64,000 nucleotides of DNA from Plantactinospora soyae (GTDB lineage: Bacteria; Actinomycetota; Actinomycetes; Mycobacteriales; Micromonosporaceae), in contig NZ_JADBEB010000001.1 of NCBI RefSeq assembly GCF_014874095.1, positions 3,658,001 through 3,722,000 of the forward strand, read 5' to 3'. Every line of letters starts with the position of its first letter. Positions within the stretch are counted from its first letter, which is position 1. The translations under genes and the position numbers were made by a program. The notes below the pieces were generated by a model, which was not told the DNA's origin, did no database searches, and saw only the letters and a list, made by a program, of their open reading frames with translations. Positions 30,573 through 38,379 of the stretch are shown here, one piece after another.

Positions 30573-31268
30573 GTGCCACACCGCAGTGTCAGCCTCACGC
30601 ACACCGACGACGCCCACTCGACGTCCGAGCTGATGATGGCCTGGGGGCGTGGCTGGGCCGTCTCCCGGGGGACGGCCGCGCCGGTCGAGGTGGCCGGCGG
30701 CTTCCGGGTCGACGTGGGCCTGCCAGGCCATCGGGTACGCCACGTGCTGCACACCTACGACGCGTACTCCCTGCGTCGGCTCGCCCGGGAACTGACCGCT
30801 CCCGGAAACTGGATCAAGGCGGCCGGGGACCCGGGCGAGTTCCGGGCCGCTCTGCCCGAGGGGTGGACGATGGACATCGCCGGATATCTGATGACCGTTC
30901 CGTTGAGCCGGAGCGCGGTCGAGCGGCCCGCGTCGCCGTACACGATTCGGGTTGATCTCGACGGCGAGGTCGCGGTCGCGACGGTGCGCGACGACAGCGG
31001 TGCCACGGCGGCCTCCGGTCGGCTGGCGCGGGCCGGAGAGTTCGGCATCGTCGACAAGGTGGAGACCGAGCCGGCGCACCGGCGGCGCGGGCTGGGCAGC
31101 GTCGTCATGCGGGCGCTCGGCGACCGGGCGGCGGCGCGGGGGATGCGCACCGGGATTTTGGTCGCCACCGACGACGGGCGCGCGCTGTACCGCTCGCTCG
31201 GCTGGACGGTGCGTTCGGAGGTGCCGGGCGCGTTCCGCCCGGAGAAGAGTGGTCCGGCCAGGTCGTGA
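30573..31268 (+). CDS. GNAT-family N-acetyltransferase
   Basis: 231 residues. The acetyl-CoA site is clear: VDKVETEPAHRRRGLGSVVMRALGDRAAARG, with the RRRGLG loop, then LVATDDGRALYRSLGWTV, the standard final strands. The first 110 residues form a substrate-recognition part with no match I can name. Substrate unknown. GTG 30573 has GGGAG at 30561-30565, 7 nt upstream. It follows the AAC(3)-type gene by 134 bp with a separate promoter, so the two acetyltransferases are neighbours but probably not one operon. Confidence 0.88.
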   Translation: MPHRSVSLTHTDDAHSTSELMMAWGRGWAVSRGTAAPVEVAGGFRVDVGLPGHRVRHVLHTYDAYSLRRLARELTAPGNWIKAAGDPGEFRAALPEGWTMDIAGYLMTVPLSRSAVERPASPYTIRVDLDGEVAVATVRDDSGATAASGRLARAGEFGIVDKVETEPAHRRRGLGSVVMRALGDRAAARGMRTGILVATDDGRALYRSLGWTVRSEVPGAFRPEKSGPARS

Positions 31269-31302
31269 CGAACTGTCGCCCTTGGGCGGGGTGACGCCGG
31301 GC

Positions 31303-32100
31303 CTACATCCGGGTACGCAGGTCGTTGACGACCTTCTCTGCCAGAATGCGGTCGCCGGACGTGGCCACGAGGGCCACCACGTAGAGGGTCTGGCTCGCGG
31401 AGCCGGGGCCGAACGCGCCGGTCGGTGCCTGCCAGACGTGCTCCAGCACCAGATGGAAGTAGCTCCGCTGGGAAGTGCCCCGCTTGGTCGTACGCTCGGC
31501 GAGCCAGGTCACCGGGTCGACGGCCCGGCCCGGCCCGAATGCGAACGGTGGCCGCAGCCGTTCCCTGGCGGCGGAATCGCAGGGCGACGCGCAGGGCGCG
31601 AGCAGCACGTGCAGATCGAGTGCGTTCGGGTAGTCCGCGGTGCACTCCCACTCGGCGGTCGGTCGGGCACTGCCGTCGGGCACGCTGAGCACCACGCAGT
31701 ACCAGGGGTAATGCTCCGGCAGCCGGAAGGTGATCGGCAGTCCCGGCTGGCTGATGGCGGTCGCCTCGTCCGCGCCGAACCGCGCTCCCGTGCCGGTGTC
31801 CGGGCCGGTGGCGGGCGCCAGCGGCAGCGGTGTCGTCAGTGGATAGTGCGGAGCCGCCGGCACGGGGGGTGTCGACACCCGGGGGGCCGTGCGGTCCACC
31901 CTGGCCGCCTGGGCCCGACCTATCTGGGGCGCCACCGCCTGACCCAGGGCGTAGCCGCTCCAGGCGAGCACGGCGACGACGAGGAGCAGCGGGATCGGTG
32001 CCCGCTTCTGCCACCGGCGCAGCGACAGCGTGGCCGCCAGCCATTCGCGGTGCTTCTGCTCGTCCGGCCGGGCCGGGTTGGTCAGCATGTCGCCTGACAT
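31303..32100 (-). CDS. Membrane-anchored protein of unknown function, 265 aa
   Basis: One membrane segment near residues 36-55 (IPLLLVVAVLAWSGYALG) follows a charged cytosolic head, so the C-terminal ~210 residues are probably outside the cell. That part has a Pro/Thr-rich linker, then a compact domain with four Cys (WYCVVL, WECTADY, LLAPCASPC) likely forming disulfides. Function is not recognised. ATG 32100 overlaps the upstream gene by 19 nt, making an operon of two exported or anchored proteins. The open frame reaches 32532 only through that gene. Confidence 0.72.
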   Translation of the reverse strand: MSGDMLTNPARPDEQKHREWLAATLSLRRWQKRAPIPLLLVVAVLAWSGYALGQAVAPQIGRAQAARVDRTAPRVSTPPVPAAPHYPLTTPLPLAPATGPDTGTGARFGADEATAISQPGLPITFRLPEHYPWYCVVLSVPDGSARPTAEWECTADYPNALDLHVLLAPCASPCDSAARERLRPPFAFGPGRAVDPVTWLAERTTKRGTSQRSYFHLVLEHVWQAPTGAFGPGSASQTLYVVALVATSGDRILAEKVVNDLRTRM

Positions 32101-32657
32101 CGGGCCGCCACCTCCTGGGCCAGACTCCTCGTCGCCCCTAACACGGCGTCCGGGGTCGCGTACGTGGTGCCGAGCTGCGCGTGGACCGTCACCGTGCCGA
32201 TCCGGACGCGCACGTGCGCGACCTGCCGGGTCCTCTCGTTCGTCCAGCCGTACTCGAAGGACTCGTCGCCGATCCGGACCGGTGTCGGCTCCGAGCGACA
32301 GTCGAAGCACTCGGTGAAGCGGACGGTCTGCCGGGCCTGCTCCTCCGCCGACACCCCCTCCTCCCTCCCGGCGCGGACGTACCCGAACCACAGGTTCACC
32401 CTCGCCCGGCCGGCGCCCTCGCCCACCCAGCCCGAGAACTCGCACCAACTGTTCGTGGCCCCGATTTCGGCCGCTGGCTCCGACGCCTCCGGAACCAGCC
32501 GGGCGATGGTCTCCGGGCGGACGAAACCGCACACGTCGATCGAACGCCCCTCGGGTGGTGCGTCGGCGGCCGTCAGCCGCCAGCCGAAGAGGGCCACGGC
32601 GAGCGTGCCACCGACTATCAGCGCGTTACGTAGCCAGATCCAGACCTGCCGTGGCAT
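32082..32657 (-). CDS. Membrane-anchored or secreted protein of unknown function, 191 aa
   Basis: A hydrophobic N-terminus (WIWLRNALIVGGTLAVALFGW) acts as anchor or signal. The outer part has paired Cys (DVCGF, SWCEF, TECFDC and a terminal CQATC), suggesting several disulfides, in the style of small actinobacterial DUF3558-like proteins, though the match is loose. ATG 32657 is set by the TAGACT box 8 nt upstream; the frame continues to 33071 without support. It is the first gene of an operon with the 265-residue protein, and both may sit in the same envelope complex (inference). Confidence 0.72.
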   Translation of the reverse strand: MPRQVWIWLRNALIVGGTLAVALFGWRLTAADAPPEGRSIDVCGFVRPETIARLVPEASEPAAEIGATNSWCEFSGWVGEGAGRARVNLWFGYVRAGREEGVSAEEQARQTVRFTECFDCRSEPTPVRIGDESFEYGWTNERTRQVAHVRVRIGTVTVHAQLGTTYATPDAVLGATRSLAQEVAARCQATC

Positions 32658-32665
32658 ACCACGAG

Positions 32666-32671
32666 AGTCTA
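32666..32671 (-). promoter_or_regulatory. Leaderless -10 box TAGACT
   Basis: On the minus strand TAGACT ends 8 nt before ATG 32657. Confidence 0.6.
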
Positions 32672-32889
32672 GGAGATCGGTGCACCCGGTCCCGCCCCGC
32701 GTACAGCAGGACCGCCGCGTCCGCCGTACCCGATCGAACCGGACCGGAGGCGGCCCTGGCCGCCCGCTGTCCAGTCGTGTCCAACCACGTCCAGGATGCC
32801 CGGTGACCCTCCCGGACATCGATGACCCTCTGCTCAGTAGTCGCGCCGGAGGGGGTTCGGCGCGGTGCCTACCGAGGAGGAGCCAGTAG

Positions 32890-33972
32890 ATGAGAGTTCT
32901 CGCGAACAGGGCCAGTCGGGCGACGTCGGTGACGGTCGCACTGATGATGGCGGCGGTGTCCGCGTTGGCGCTGAGCCAGTCGGCGAGTGCCGCACCGGCA
33001 CCGGGTCTGGACCCCGCTGCCACCGCCGAGGCGTGGGCCGCCGGCCGGGCCGAGTACGGGGCGGGCGCCACCGAGCACCAGGCGGTCGTGGCGTACTGGA
33101 CGCCGGAGCGGATGCGCGCGGCGCAGCCGGCCGAGGAGTCGCCGGCCTACCGGCAGGCGGTCAAGCGGTACGTCGACAGTGGCCAGACCGCCCGACAGTC
33201 GGTCGACCGGGGTGCCCGGCTGACCGTGCCGCCGACCGCGGGTGAGCTGGGCGTACCGAACAGTGGTCCGGTTCCGGCGGCGTTGAACCCGAACTTCGCG
33301 TCCAACCACCCGACCGCGCGGACCAGCGGCAAGGTGTTCTTCACCATGGGCGGGGGCAACTTCGTCTGCTCCGGTACGGTGATCAACTCCGAGGGTCAGG
33401 ACAGTGTCTGGACCGCTGGGCACTGCACCCACCCGGGCGGTCCGGGCGGCGCGTTGGCCACCAACTGGGCGTTCGTGCCCGCGTTCGACGACGACCTGGC
33501 CAACCAGCGGCCCTTCGGCACCTGGACCGCGGCGCGTCTGATCCCCGCAGCGGCGTGGCAGGCCAGCAGCAACTTCAACGAGGACATGGCCGTGGCGGTC
33601 ATGAACACGCTCAACGGCCAGCACATCGTCGCCCGGCTCGGTGGGCAGGGCCTGGACGTCAACCGGGGGCTGAACGTCGCGATCAACGCCTTTGGTTACC
33701 CGCAGGAGGCGCCGTTCGACGGTGGGAACCTGCTGCGCTGCTCCGGCACCTCGCAACCCGAGTCCCCGGGCGCGACGCAGACCATCCGGATCCCCTGCGA
33801 CATGACCCGTGGCTCCAGCGGCGGCGGTTGGCTGCTGAACTGGGACGGCAACTTCGGCTACCTGTACGGCGTCAACAGCCGGATCGACCGGATCGTCGCG
33901 CCGACGATCATGATCTCGCCGTTCTTCGACAACACCGCCCTGAACCTCTACAACCAGACCAGGAACCTCTGA
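32890..33972 (+). CDS. Secreted trypsin-like serine protease
   Basis: 360 residues. A clear signal peptide (Arg-rich head, ALMMAAVSALALSQSASA, cleavage near residue 35) is followed by a ~95-residue propeptide-like region. The catalytic triad can be read: His in TAGHCTH (~178), Asp in FNEDMAVAVMN (~233) and Ser in TRGSSGGGWL (~310). The layout resembles V8/glutamyl-endopeptidase-like and other chymotrypsin-fold proteases of actinobacteria; specificity is not readable. GAGGAGGAGC (32874-32883) precedes ATG 32890. It faces a secreted protease-inhibitor-like gene across a strong bidirectional hairpin. Confidence 0.9.
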   Translation: MRVLANRASRATSVTVALMMAAVSALALSQSASAAPAPGLDPAATAEAWAAGRAEYGAGATEHQAVVAYWTPERMRAAQPAEESPAYRQAVKRYVDSGQTARQSVDRGARLTVPPTAGELGVPNSGPVPAALNPNFASNHPTARTSGKVFFTMGGGNFVCSGTVINSEGQDSVWTAGHCTHPGGPGGALATNWAFVPAFDDDLANQRPFGTWTAARLIPAAAWQASSNFNEDMAVAVMNTLNGQHIVARLGGQGLDVNRGLNVAINAFGYPQEAPFDGGNLLRCSGTSQPESPGATQTIRIPCDMTRGSSGGGWLLNWDGNFGYLYGVNSRIDRIVAPTIMISPFFDNTALNLYNQTRNL

Positions 33973-33996
33973 TCAGCTGATCGGCCGTCTTTCGTG

Positions 33997-34043
33997 GGGC
34001 TCTGTCGGGTGGACCGTTGCACCGGGTCCACCCGACAGAGCCC
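33997..34043. terminator. 19-bp perfect hairpin, bidirectional terminator
   Basis: GGGCTCTGTCGGGTGGACC (33997-34015) pairs perfectly with 34025-34043 over a 9-nt loop. It lies between the convergent protease and inhibitor-like genes. Confidence 0.85.
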
Positions 34044-34070
34044 TGTCGGTTTCCGGGGCTGCGGGATGCG

Positions 34071-34463
34071 TCAGTCGAACGGGGTGCATCCGGGGCTGGC
34101 GATGATGCTGACCCGATTGTCACCGGCGCCGAAGCTGCCGTACGCCTTGTAGGGGGCGGCCGTACCGACCACGGCCCAGTTCAGTCCGGCGTTCGAGTCC
34201 CAGAGCCGGAACGCGAACCTGGTGTTGTTGTGGACCGACGAGGCGAGCCCCTGCGGCACGTAGCCGTAGAGGCATTCGTACATATCGCTCTCGTGGTAGT
34301 CCATCCGATCGCCCTCGTAGTTGCGTTCAAGGTAGAGGCAGATGTTGTACCTGGGGCAGTCCGGTGTGCCCGCCGATGCCGGCTGCGGCCCGACCATGGT
34401 CGCGGCGCCGCCCAGCGCCACGGCAGCCGCGGTGGCCAGAGTTCTCCGTACTGCGGTGCGCAT
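34071..34463 (-). CDS. Secreted peptidase-inhibitor family I36-like protein
   Basis: 130 residues. Signal peptide: MRTAVRRTLATAAAVALGG..., cleavage likely near PQPASA. The mature part starts GTPDCPRYNICLYLERNYEGDRM and has the beta-gamma-crystallin-like pattern (NICLYxxxNY.G, LASSVHNNT, GDNRVSIIASPGC) I associate with I36 inhibitors such as SMI from Streptomyces. It would act outside the cell. ATG 34463 has GGAGGA 5 nt upstream on the minus strand; the longer frame to 34604 is not needed. Its convergent neighbour is a secreted serine protease, although SMI itself inhibits metalloproteases. Confidence 0.82.
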   Translation of the reverse strand: MRTAVRRTLATAAAVALGGAATMVGPQPASAGTPDCPRYNICLYLERNYEGDRMDYHESDMYECLYGYVPQGLASSVHNNTRFAFRLWDSNAGLNWAVVGTAAPYKAYGSFGAGDNRVSIIASPGCTPFD

Positions 34464-34662
34464 ACGTTCCTCCGTCTGGTGGGGGATGCGGTGCGTCCAG
34501 GGTGCGGCGTATCGCGGGTACGACGCGTCTGCCACGGAACGCAGGACGGGTACGCAGTTCGACGTATGCGGCTTCGACGGCAGTCGATGTCGATGCCGAG
34601 TCAATAGACCGACAGTGACTTTGCGTGACGGCGAAAGATGGGTGGGGCATCATCGTGGCGTG
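34464..34662. other. Intergenic region between divergent genes
   Basis: This stretch is lower in G+C than its surroundings. It must hold the promoters for the I36-like gene and the M48 operon; I cannot place either with confidence. Confidence 0.4.
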
Positions 34663-34788
34663 ATGCAGCAGATCAGCGACGTGCCTTGCCCCGGATGCGG
34701 ATCCGGCCGAGCGGCAATGCGAATACTCTACGTATTCATTGCGACTGGGGATGCCCGGTTGGGTTCGGACGTCGGTGGTTCGGCATGA
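34663..34788 (+). CDS. Short ORF with a CPGCG zinc knuckle, first of a coupled operon
   Basis: 41 codons starting MQQISDVPCPGCGSG. The stop overlaps the next ATG as ATGA (34785-34788), the same coupling used again one gene later. A second possible knuckle, HCDWGCPVGFG, lies in a different frame (codons around 34735-34770) that continues in phase into the next gene. Either this is a true small protein, or the two knuckles once formed one zinc ribbon at the N-terminus of the next protein and are now split by a frameshift (real or a sequencing error). An RNA hairpin spans 34714-34742 at the possible shift point. Confidence 0.4.
   Translation: MQQISDVPCPGCGSGRAAMRILYVFIATGDARLGSDVGGSA
34714..34742 (+). 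promoter_or_regulatory. Hairpin GCAAT-GC-GAATAC / GTATTC-ATTGC
   Basis: Eleven base pairs with a 2-nt bulge and a 5-nt loop. It is A/T-rich in G+C-rich surroundings and sits 43 bp before ATG 34785. It could be an operator, or affect translation or frame. Confidence 0.4.
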
Positions 34789-35339
34789 GGGTCGGGCCGG
34801 CGATCGACGAGCAGTGGGTGGTCGAGGTGGCACAGGCGATGCTCGACCGCGCCGCAGCGGTGCAGCCGGCGCAGGCTGCGGCCGAGCGCCGGGTGTTCGA
34901 CGTGCTCCGACAGGCGTACTTCGCCGATCCGAAGCGGGCGTTGGCCGGTGGGGACCGGGGCGGGGGACAGCTCAAGTTCGGGTTGCCGGGCGTCGAGGAA
35001 CTGCTCACCCCGGTACTGCTGAACGCTTCGGCAGGCGTGCTGGCGCACCTCGCCAGCCTTGGCGTGTTGAACGTCGCGGTGGCCTCGACGAGGGGCGTGC
35101 GCCGGCTGCTGGGGCTGGAGCCCGGGGCGCCCCGGGTTGACCGTGCCGCTCCCACCCGAACGGTCGCCGACGCGCCGGTGGAGGACAGCACACCGGCACT
35201 CACCGCTGATCAGTGGATCGAGGTCCGTTCGATCGTCACGCGGGCGTTGGTACGTCATGGCCGGATGTCGCCGCAGCGGGCCGAGTTGTTGGCCGCCGCG
35301 ATCATCGGCGATGGGTTCACCGAGCGACGGCCGGAGTGA
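34785..35339 (+). CDS. Protein of unknown function coupled to the M48 protease
   Basis: 184 residues, not recognised. It is soluble with a hydrophobic central stretch (LLTPVLLNASAGVLAHLASLGVLNVAVA) that may be a membrane-associated hairpin. The N-terminal half is helical and rich in Ala/Arg; the C-terminal ~45 residues (ADQWIEVRSIVTRALVRHG...) form another helical piece. ATG 34785 overlaps the preceding short ORF (ATGA) and its own stop overlaps the protease start (GTGA, 35336-35339). Such tight coupling suggests a fixed ratio with the M48 protein, perhaps as partner or regulator (inference). Confidence 0.65.
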   Translation: MRVGPAIDEQWVVEVAQAMLDRAAAVQPAQAAAERRVFDVLRQAYFADPKRALAGGDRGGGQLKFGLPGVEELLTPVLLNASAGVLAHLASLGVLNVAVASTRGVRRLLGLEPGAPRVDRAAPTRTVADAPVEDSTPALTADQWIEVRSIVTRALVRHGRMSPQRAELLAAAIIGDGFTERRPE

Positions 35340-38320
35340 CCGGGGTGGCAGCGGCCGAAACGGGCGAGGTGGCTACCGACGAACACGTGTCCTCCCGACG
35401 ACTGGTTGGCGCATCGCTACGCGCCAGCACCGATATCCGGTTCGTGATGCTGGTGGCGGCGGTCCTGGCGTCCAGCGTCGTCGCGTTCGGCGCGGTCTAC
35501 ATCGCGTCGCCCGCCGCGGAGCGGGTGAACCGGGTGCAGGGTCTCTGCCTGGCGGGAATGCTGGAGGCCGTCGCACCGATGCCGGTGGAGGACGCAACCG
35601 GCCGGGCCACTGCCCTGATGCGGGACTGTGTCCGTCCGTTCTTCCACGAGCAGGCGATCTGGGTCGTCACCGGGATCCTCGTCGAGATGGTTGTCGCCGG
35701 GCTGCTCTACCTGCTGCATCCGTGGTGGTTGGCCCGGCGCCGTCGAATGCGGCGGTTGGCCGGGGATGAGCACACCGACATGTTGGACGAGTTGGACGAG
35801 TTGGCTCGGCAGGCCGGTCTGCGCCGACCGCCGAGATGGCTGGTCGCCCCCTATTCGATGGCGCACGGCGGTCAGGCGTTCGGACTGCCGGGTGATCGCC
35901 GAGTCTGCCTCGACGTCGGTCTGTTGGTGCGCTACGACCTCGACCGGGCCGGGTTCCGTGCCGTGGTTCGGCACGAGCTGGCGCACCTGCGCAACCGCGA
36001 TGTCGACCGTACCTATCTGAGCATCGCGACCTGGTGGTCGTTCGTGGCCGTCGCCGTCGCTCCATTCGTGGTCCTGTCGTTGAATCCCGACCTGTGGCGC
36101 CGCCGGGCCGCGTCGGGCAGCGCCGGATCACCGGCCGACCTGGCCTACCCGCTCGTCGCGCTGGCGGCGTTGACCGTGGTGGTGTACCTGGCCCGCAACG
36201 CGATTCTGCGGGCCCGTGAGGTCCATGCCGACACCACCGCCGCCGCCTGGGACATCCCCGACGGAGCGCTCAGCCGGGTGATCGGTGGTTTGCCATGGCC
36301 ACCGAGCAGATCCCGGTGGGTGAGGTGGACACCTCGCTGGGATCGGCTCACCTCGCGCTTCGGCAGCCACCCGTCACCCGCGCAGCGGGCTGCGGCCATC
36401 GTCGATCCGCGGCGACTGCTGCATACCGGAATCGGGGAGACCGCCAGTTACGGCATCATCCTCGGACTGACGCTCTACAACGTCAGCATCTTCGTCGGCA
36501 ACCTGCTCGAGGCCTACCTAATGGTCGGCCTGGTGTTGCTGGCACTGGCGATCGGTGTCCTCCTGCTCGGCCTGCTCGTCCGGGCGGTGCGGCACGCTGA
36601 TTCGTCCACGACCACGGAGCCACCCTGGACACGCCGACGGGTCCTGTTGTTGCCGGTCGTCGCCGCACTGGGAGTTGCGGTGAGCGGGCCGCTCTCGCTG
36701 ACGGCGGCCGAGAACGTGGGACTCGATGGCACGGGTCTTCTCGGCCTCAACCTGATACCGCTGAGCGCTCTGCTGCTCACGGCGGGCTTCCTGCTGTTCG
36801 TCGCCTGGGTGCGGTCGGCGGATGCTGCGCTCGCCGTGCGGCCCACCCGGCCCGGCCGTCGACGATGGCGGCAGCGTCTGGTGGCCGCCACCGCGATCGC
36901 CGCCGGTGCGCCACTGTTCGGGATCTGGTACCAAGCATCCTTCGGCGGCAGCATCGTCGGCTTCAACCGATGGGGTCAACTGACGCAGACGGGTTGGGCG
37001 ATCGACTGGTACGCCCGGCTGGCCGACTGGACCGGAATCTCCTACCTGCCACGTCTGTACCTCGGCGAGACACCGATCCCCGTGGCCGGCCCGGTGCTGC
37101 TGTGGGTCGTACCGGCGGTCCTGCTGGGCTGGTGCCGGCGCGGCGGCGAACGTCCGCCCGGCGTACGGCAGGCGCTCGTCACCGGTGCGGTGGCAGGTCT
37201 CGGAGTAATCGCCCTTGGCCTGGCTATGCCGTACGCGGCCCGTGCCGCGCTGCCTCCGGAGGTCCGGCACACGCCTGACGGCTTCGATGTCGACACCCTG
37301 ACCCTCGGTACGCCGCTCTACTTCTTCCAGGTGTACTACCACACCTACCTGGTCGTTGCCGTCCTGGCGCAGGCGGTCGCCGCCGCTGTCATCGCGGCCC
37401 GTTCGACGCGGCTACGCCCGATACTGACGCCGCTCGCGGTGACCATCACCGTGGTGCTTGCCACGCTGGGCTACTACCTGAACCGAGGCGTATCCGAGTG
37501 TCTGCACCTGATCCGCCCAGGAACGCGATCCTGTGAACCGGTGTTCTTCCTGCCCGACAGGTTCGTACTCGACCACCTGGCGATGATCGCGAGCTGGGGA
37601 CTGCTGGTCGCGGTACCCGCAGCCCTGCTCGGCGCTGCCACCGGCGCACTCTGGCGCCGTCGCCGCGCCCAGGCCGTACCGGCGGCGGAGACGGCGACCG
37701 TGGCCCCGCCTGGCGTACGACCCGGGCGCGGGTTGGCCGCCGTCGGGCTCGCCGCGCTCGCCGTGCTGGCCCTCGCCGGCGCCGCGACTGCGCTGCCCGG
37801 TAACTACCATTTCTGGAAGCCGAACCCCCCGCCCGCCGGCATCACCGAACCGACGGTGCCCGCAACTTCCATTGCGGTGGTGGATCCCTGTCTGATCGGC
37901 ACATGGCAGGAGGTGTCCAGGAAGTTCGACCTGAACCTCTTCGGCAGAAGCCACCGGTTCGCCGGCAGCGGCATCTCGCAGACGTTCCAGCCGGATGGCA
38001 CCGTCGTCCTCGACTACGGCAGCGGGACGAACGCCACGACGACCATCGACGGTCAGCGCGTCGACCTCGTCTGGTCCGGCCGTGCCACCGCCCGCTATCG
38101 CTTGGCGGACGGCACGATCCGGTACGACTATGTTCGCCGGCAGGAGTCGACGATGGCCCTGCGCATCGACGGCGTGGAGCGGATGGACATCGATCCGTCC
38201 ACGTCCTGGTCGGCCGACCACTACGTCTGTAGCAGCGAGGCCCTGACCCAGACCCCGGCCGATCCCGAGTCCGACGGCTGGTACCGGATCGAACTCCGTC
38301 GGACCGGGCCGGGCGGCTGA
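35336..38320 (+). CDS. Large multi-pass M48-type metalloprotease with C-terminal beta domain
   Basis: 994 residues. After two membrane segments comes an M48 domain: HELAH near residues 212-216 gives the HExxH zinc site, and REVHADTTAAAWD near 294 supplies the third ligand Glu. Then come about ten more membrane segments to ~residue 840, and finally a soluble ~140-residue tail (GTWQEVSRKFDLNLFGRSH..., FQPDGTVVLDYGSG, ARYRLADGTIRYDY) that looks lipocalin-like. HtpX and Ste24 are much shorter, so the extra membrane half and tail are unusual. Expected role: cleaving membrane or exported proteins. GTG 35336 is coupled to the preceding gene. Third-position G/C is slightly lower than in the core genes. 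Confidence 0.82.
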   Translation: MTGVAAAETGEVATDEHVSSRRLVGASLRASTDIRFVMLVAAVLASSVVAFGAVYIASPAAERVNRVQGLCLAGMLEAVAPMPVEDATGRATALMRDCVRPFFHEQAIWVVTGILVEMVVAGLLYLLHPWWLARRRRMRRLAGDEHTDMLDELDELARQAGLRRPPRWLVAPYSMAHGGQAFGLPGDRRVCLDVGLLVRYDLDRAGFRAVVRHELAHLRNRDVDRTYLSIATWWSFVAVAVAPFVVLSLNPDLWRRRAASGSAGSPADLAYPLVALAALTVVVYLARNAILRAREVHADTTAAAWDIPDGALSRVIGGLPWPPSRSRWVRWTPRWDRLTSRFGSHPSPAQRAAAIVDPRRLLHTGIGETASYGIILGLTLYNVSIFVGNLLEAYLMVGLVLLALAIGVLLLGLLVRAVRHADSSTTTEPPWTRRRVLLLPVVAALGVAVSGPLSLTAAENVGLDGTGLLGLNLIPLSALLLTAGFLLFVAWVRSADAALAVRPTRPGRRRWRQRLVAATAIAAGAPLFGIWYQASFGGSIVGFNRWGQLTQTGWAIDWYARLADWTGISYLPRLYLGETPIPVAGPVLLWVVPAVLLGWCRRGGERPPGVRQALVTGAVAGLGVIALGLAMPYAARAALPPEVRHTPDGFDVDTLTLGTPLYFFQVYYHTYLVVAVLAQAVAAAVIAARSTRLRPILTPLAVTITVVLATLGYYLNRGVSECLHLIRPGTRSCEPVFFLPDRFVLDHLAMIASWGLLVAVPAALLGAATGALWRRRRAQAVPAAETATVAPPGVRPGRGLAAVGLAALAVLALAGAATALPGNYHFWKPNPPPAGITEPTVPATSIAVVDPCLIGTWQEVSRKFDLNLFGRSHRFAGSGISQTFQPDGTVVLDYGSGTNATTTIDGQRVDLVWSGRATARYRLADGTIRYDYVRRQESTMALRIDGVERMDIDPSTSWSADHYVCSSEALTQTPADPESDGWYRIELRRTGPGG

Positions 38321-38337
38321 CGACGGGCGGCCGATGA

Positions 38338-38372
38338 CGGGCGGCAGGCTGCCGGCAGGAGCCTGCCGCCCG
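38338..38372. terminator. 13-bp perfect hairpin between convergent genes
   Basis: CGGGCGGCAGGCT (38338-38350) pairs with 38360-38372 over a 9-nt loop, between the M48 and hydrolase stops. Confidence 0.78.
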
Positions 38373-38379
38373 CCGGAAG

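Noticed and set aside
31270-31300. Short GC hairpin between the GNAT gene and the convergent gene
   Set aside because: The stem is only about 5 bp, too weak to call a terminator.
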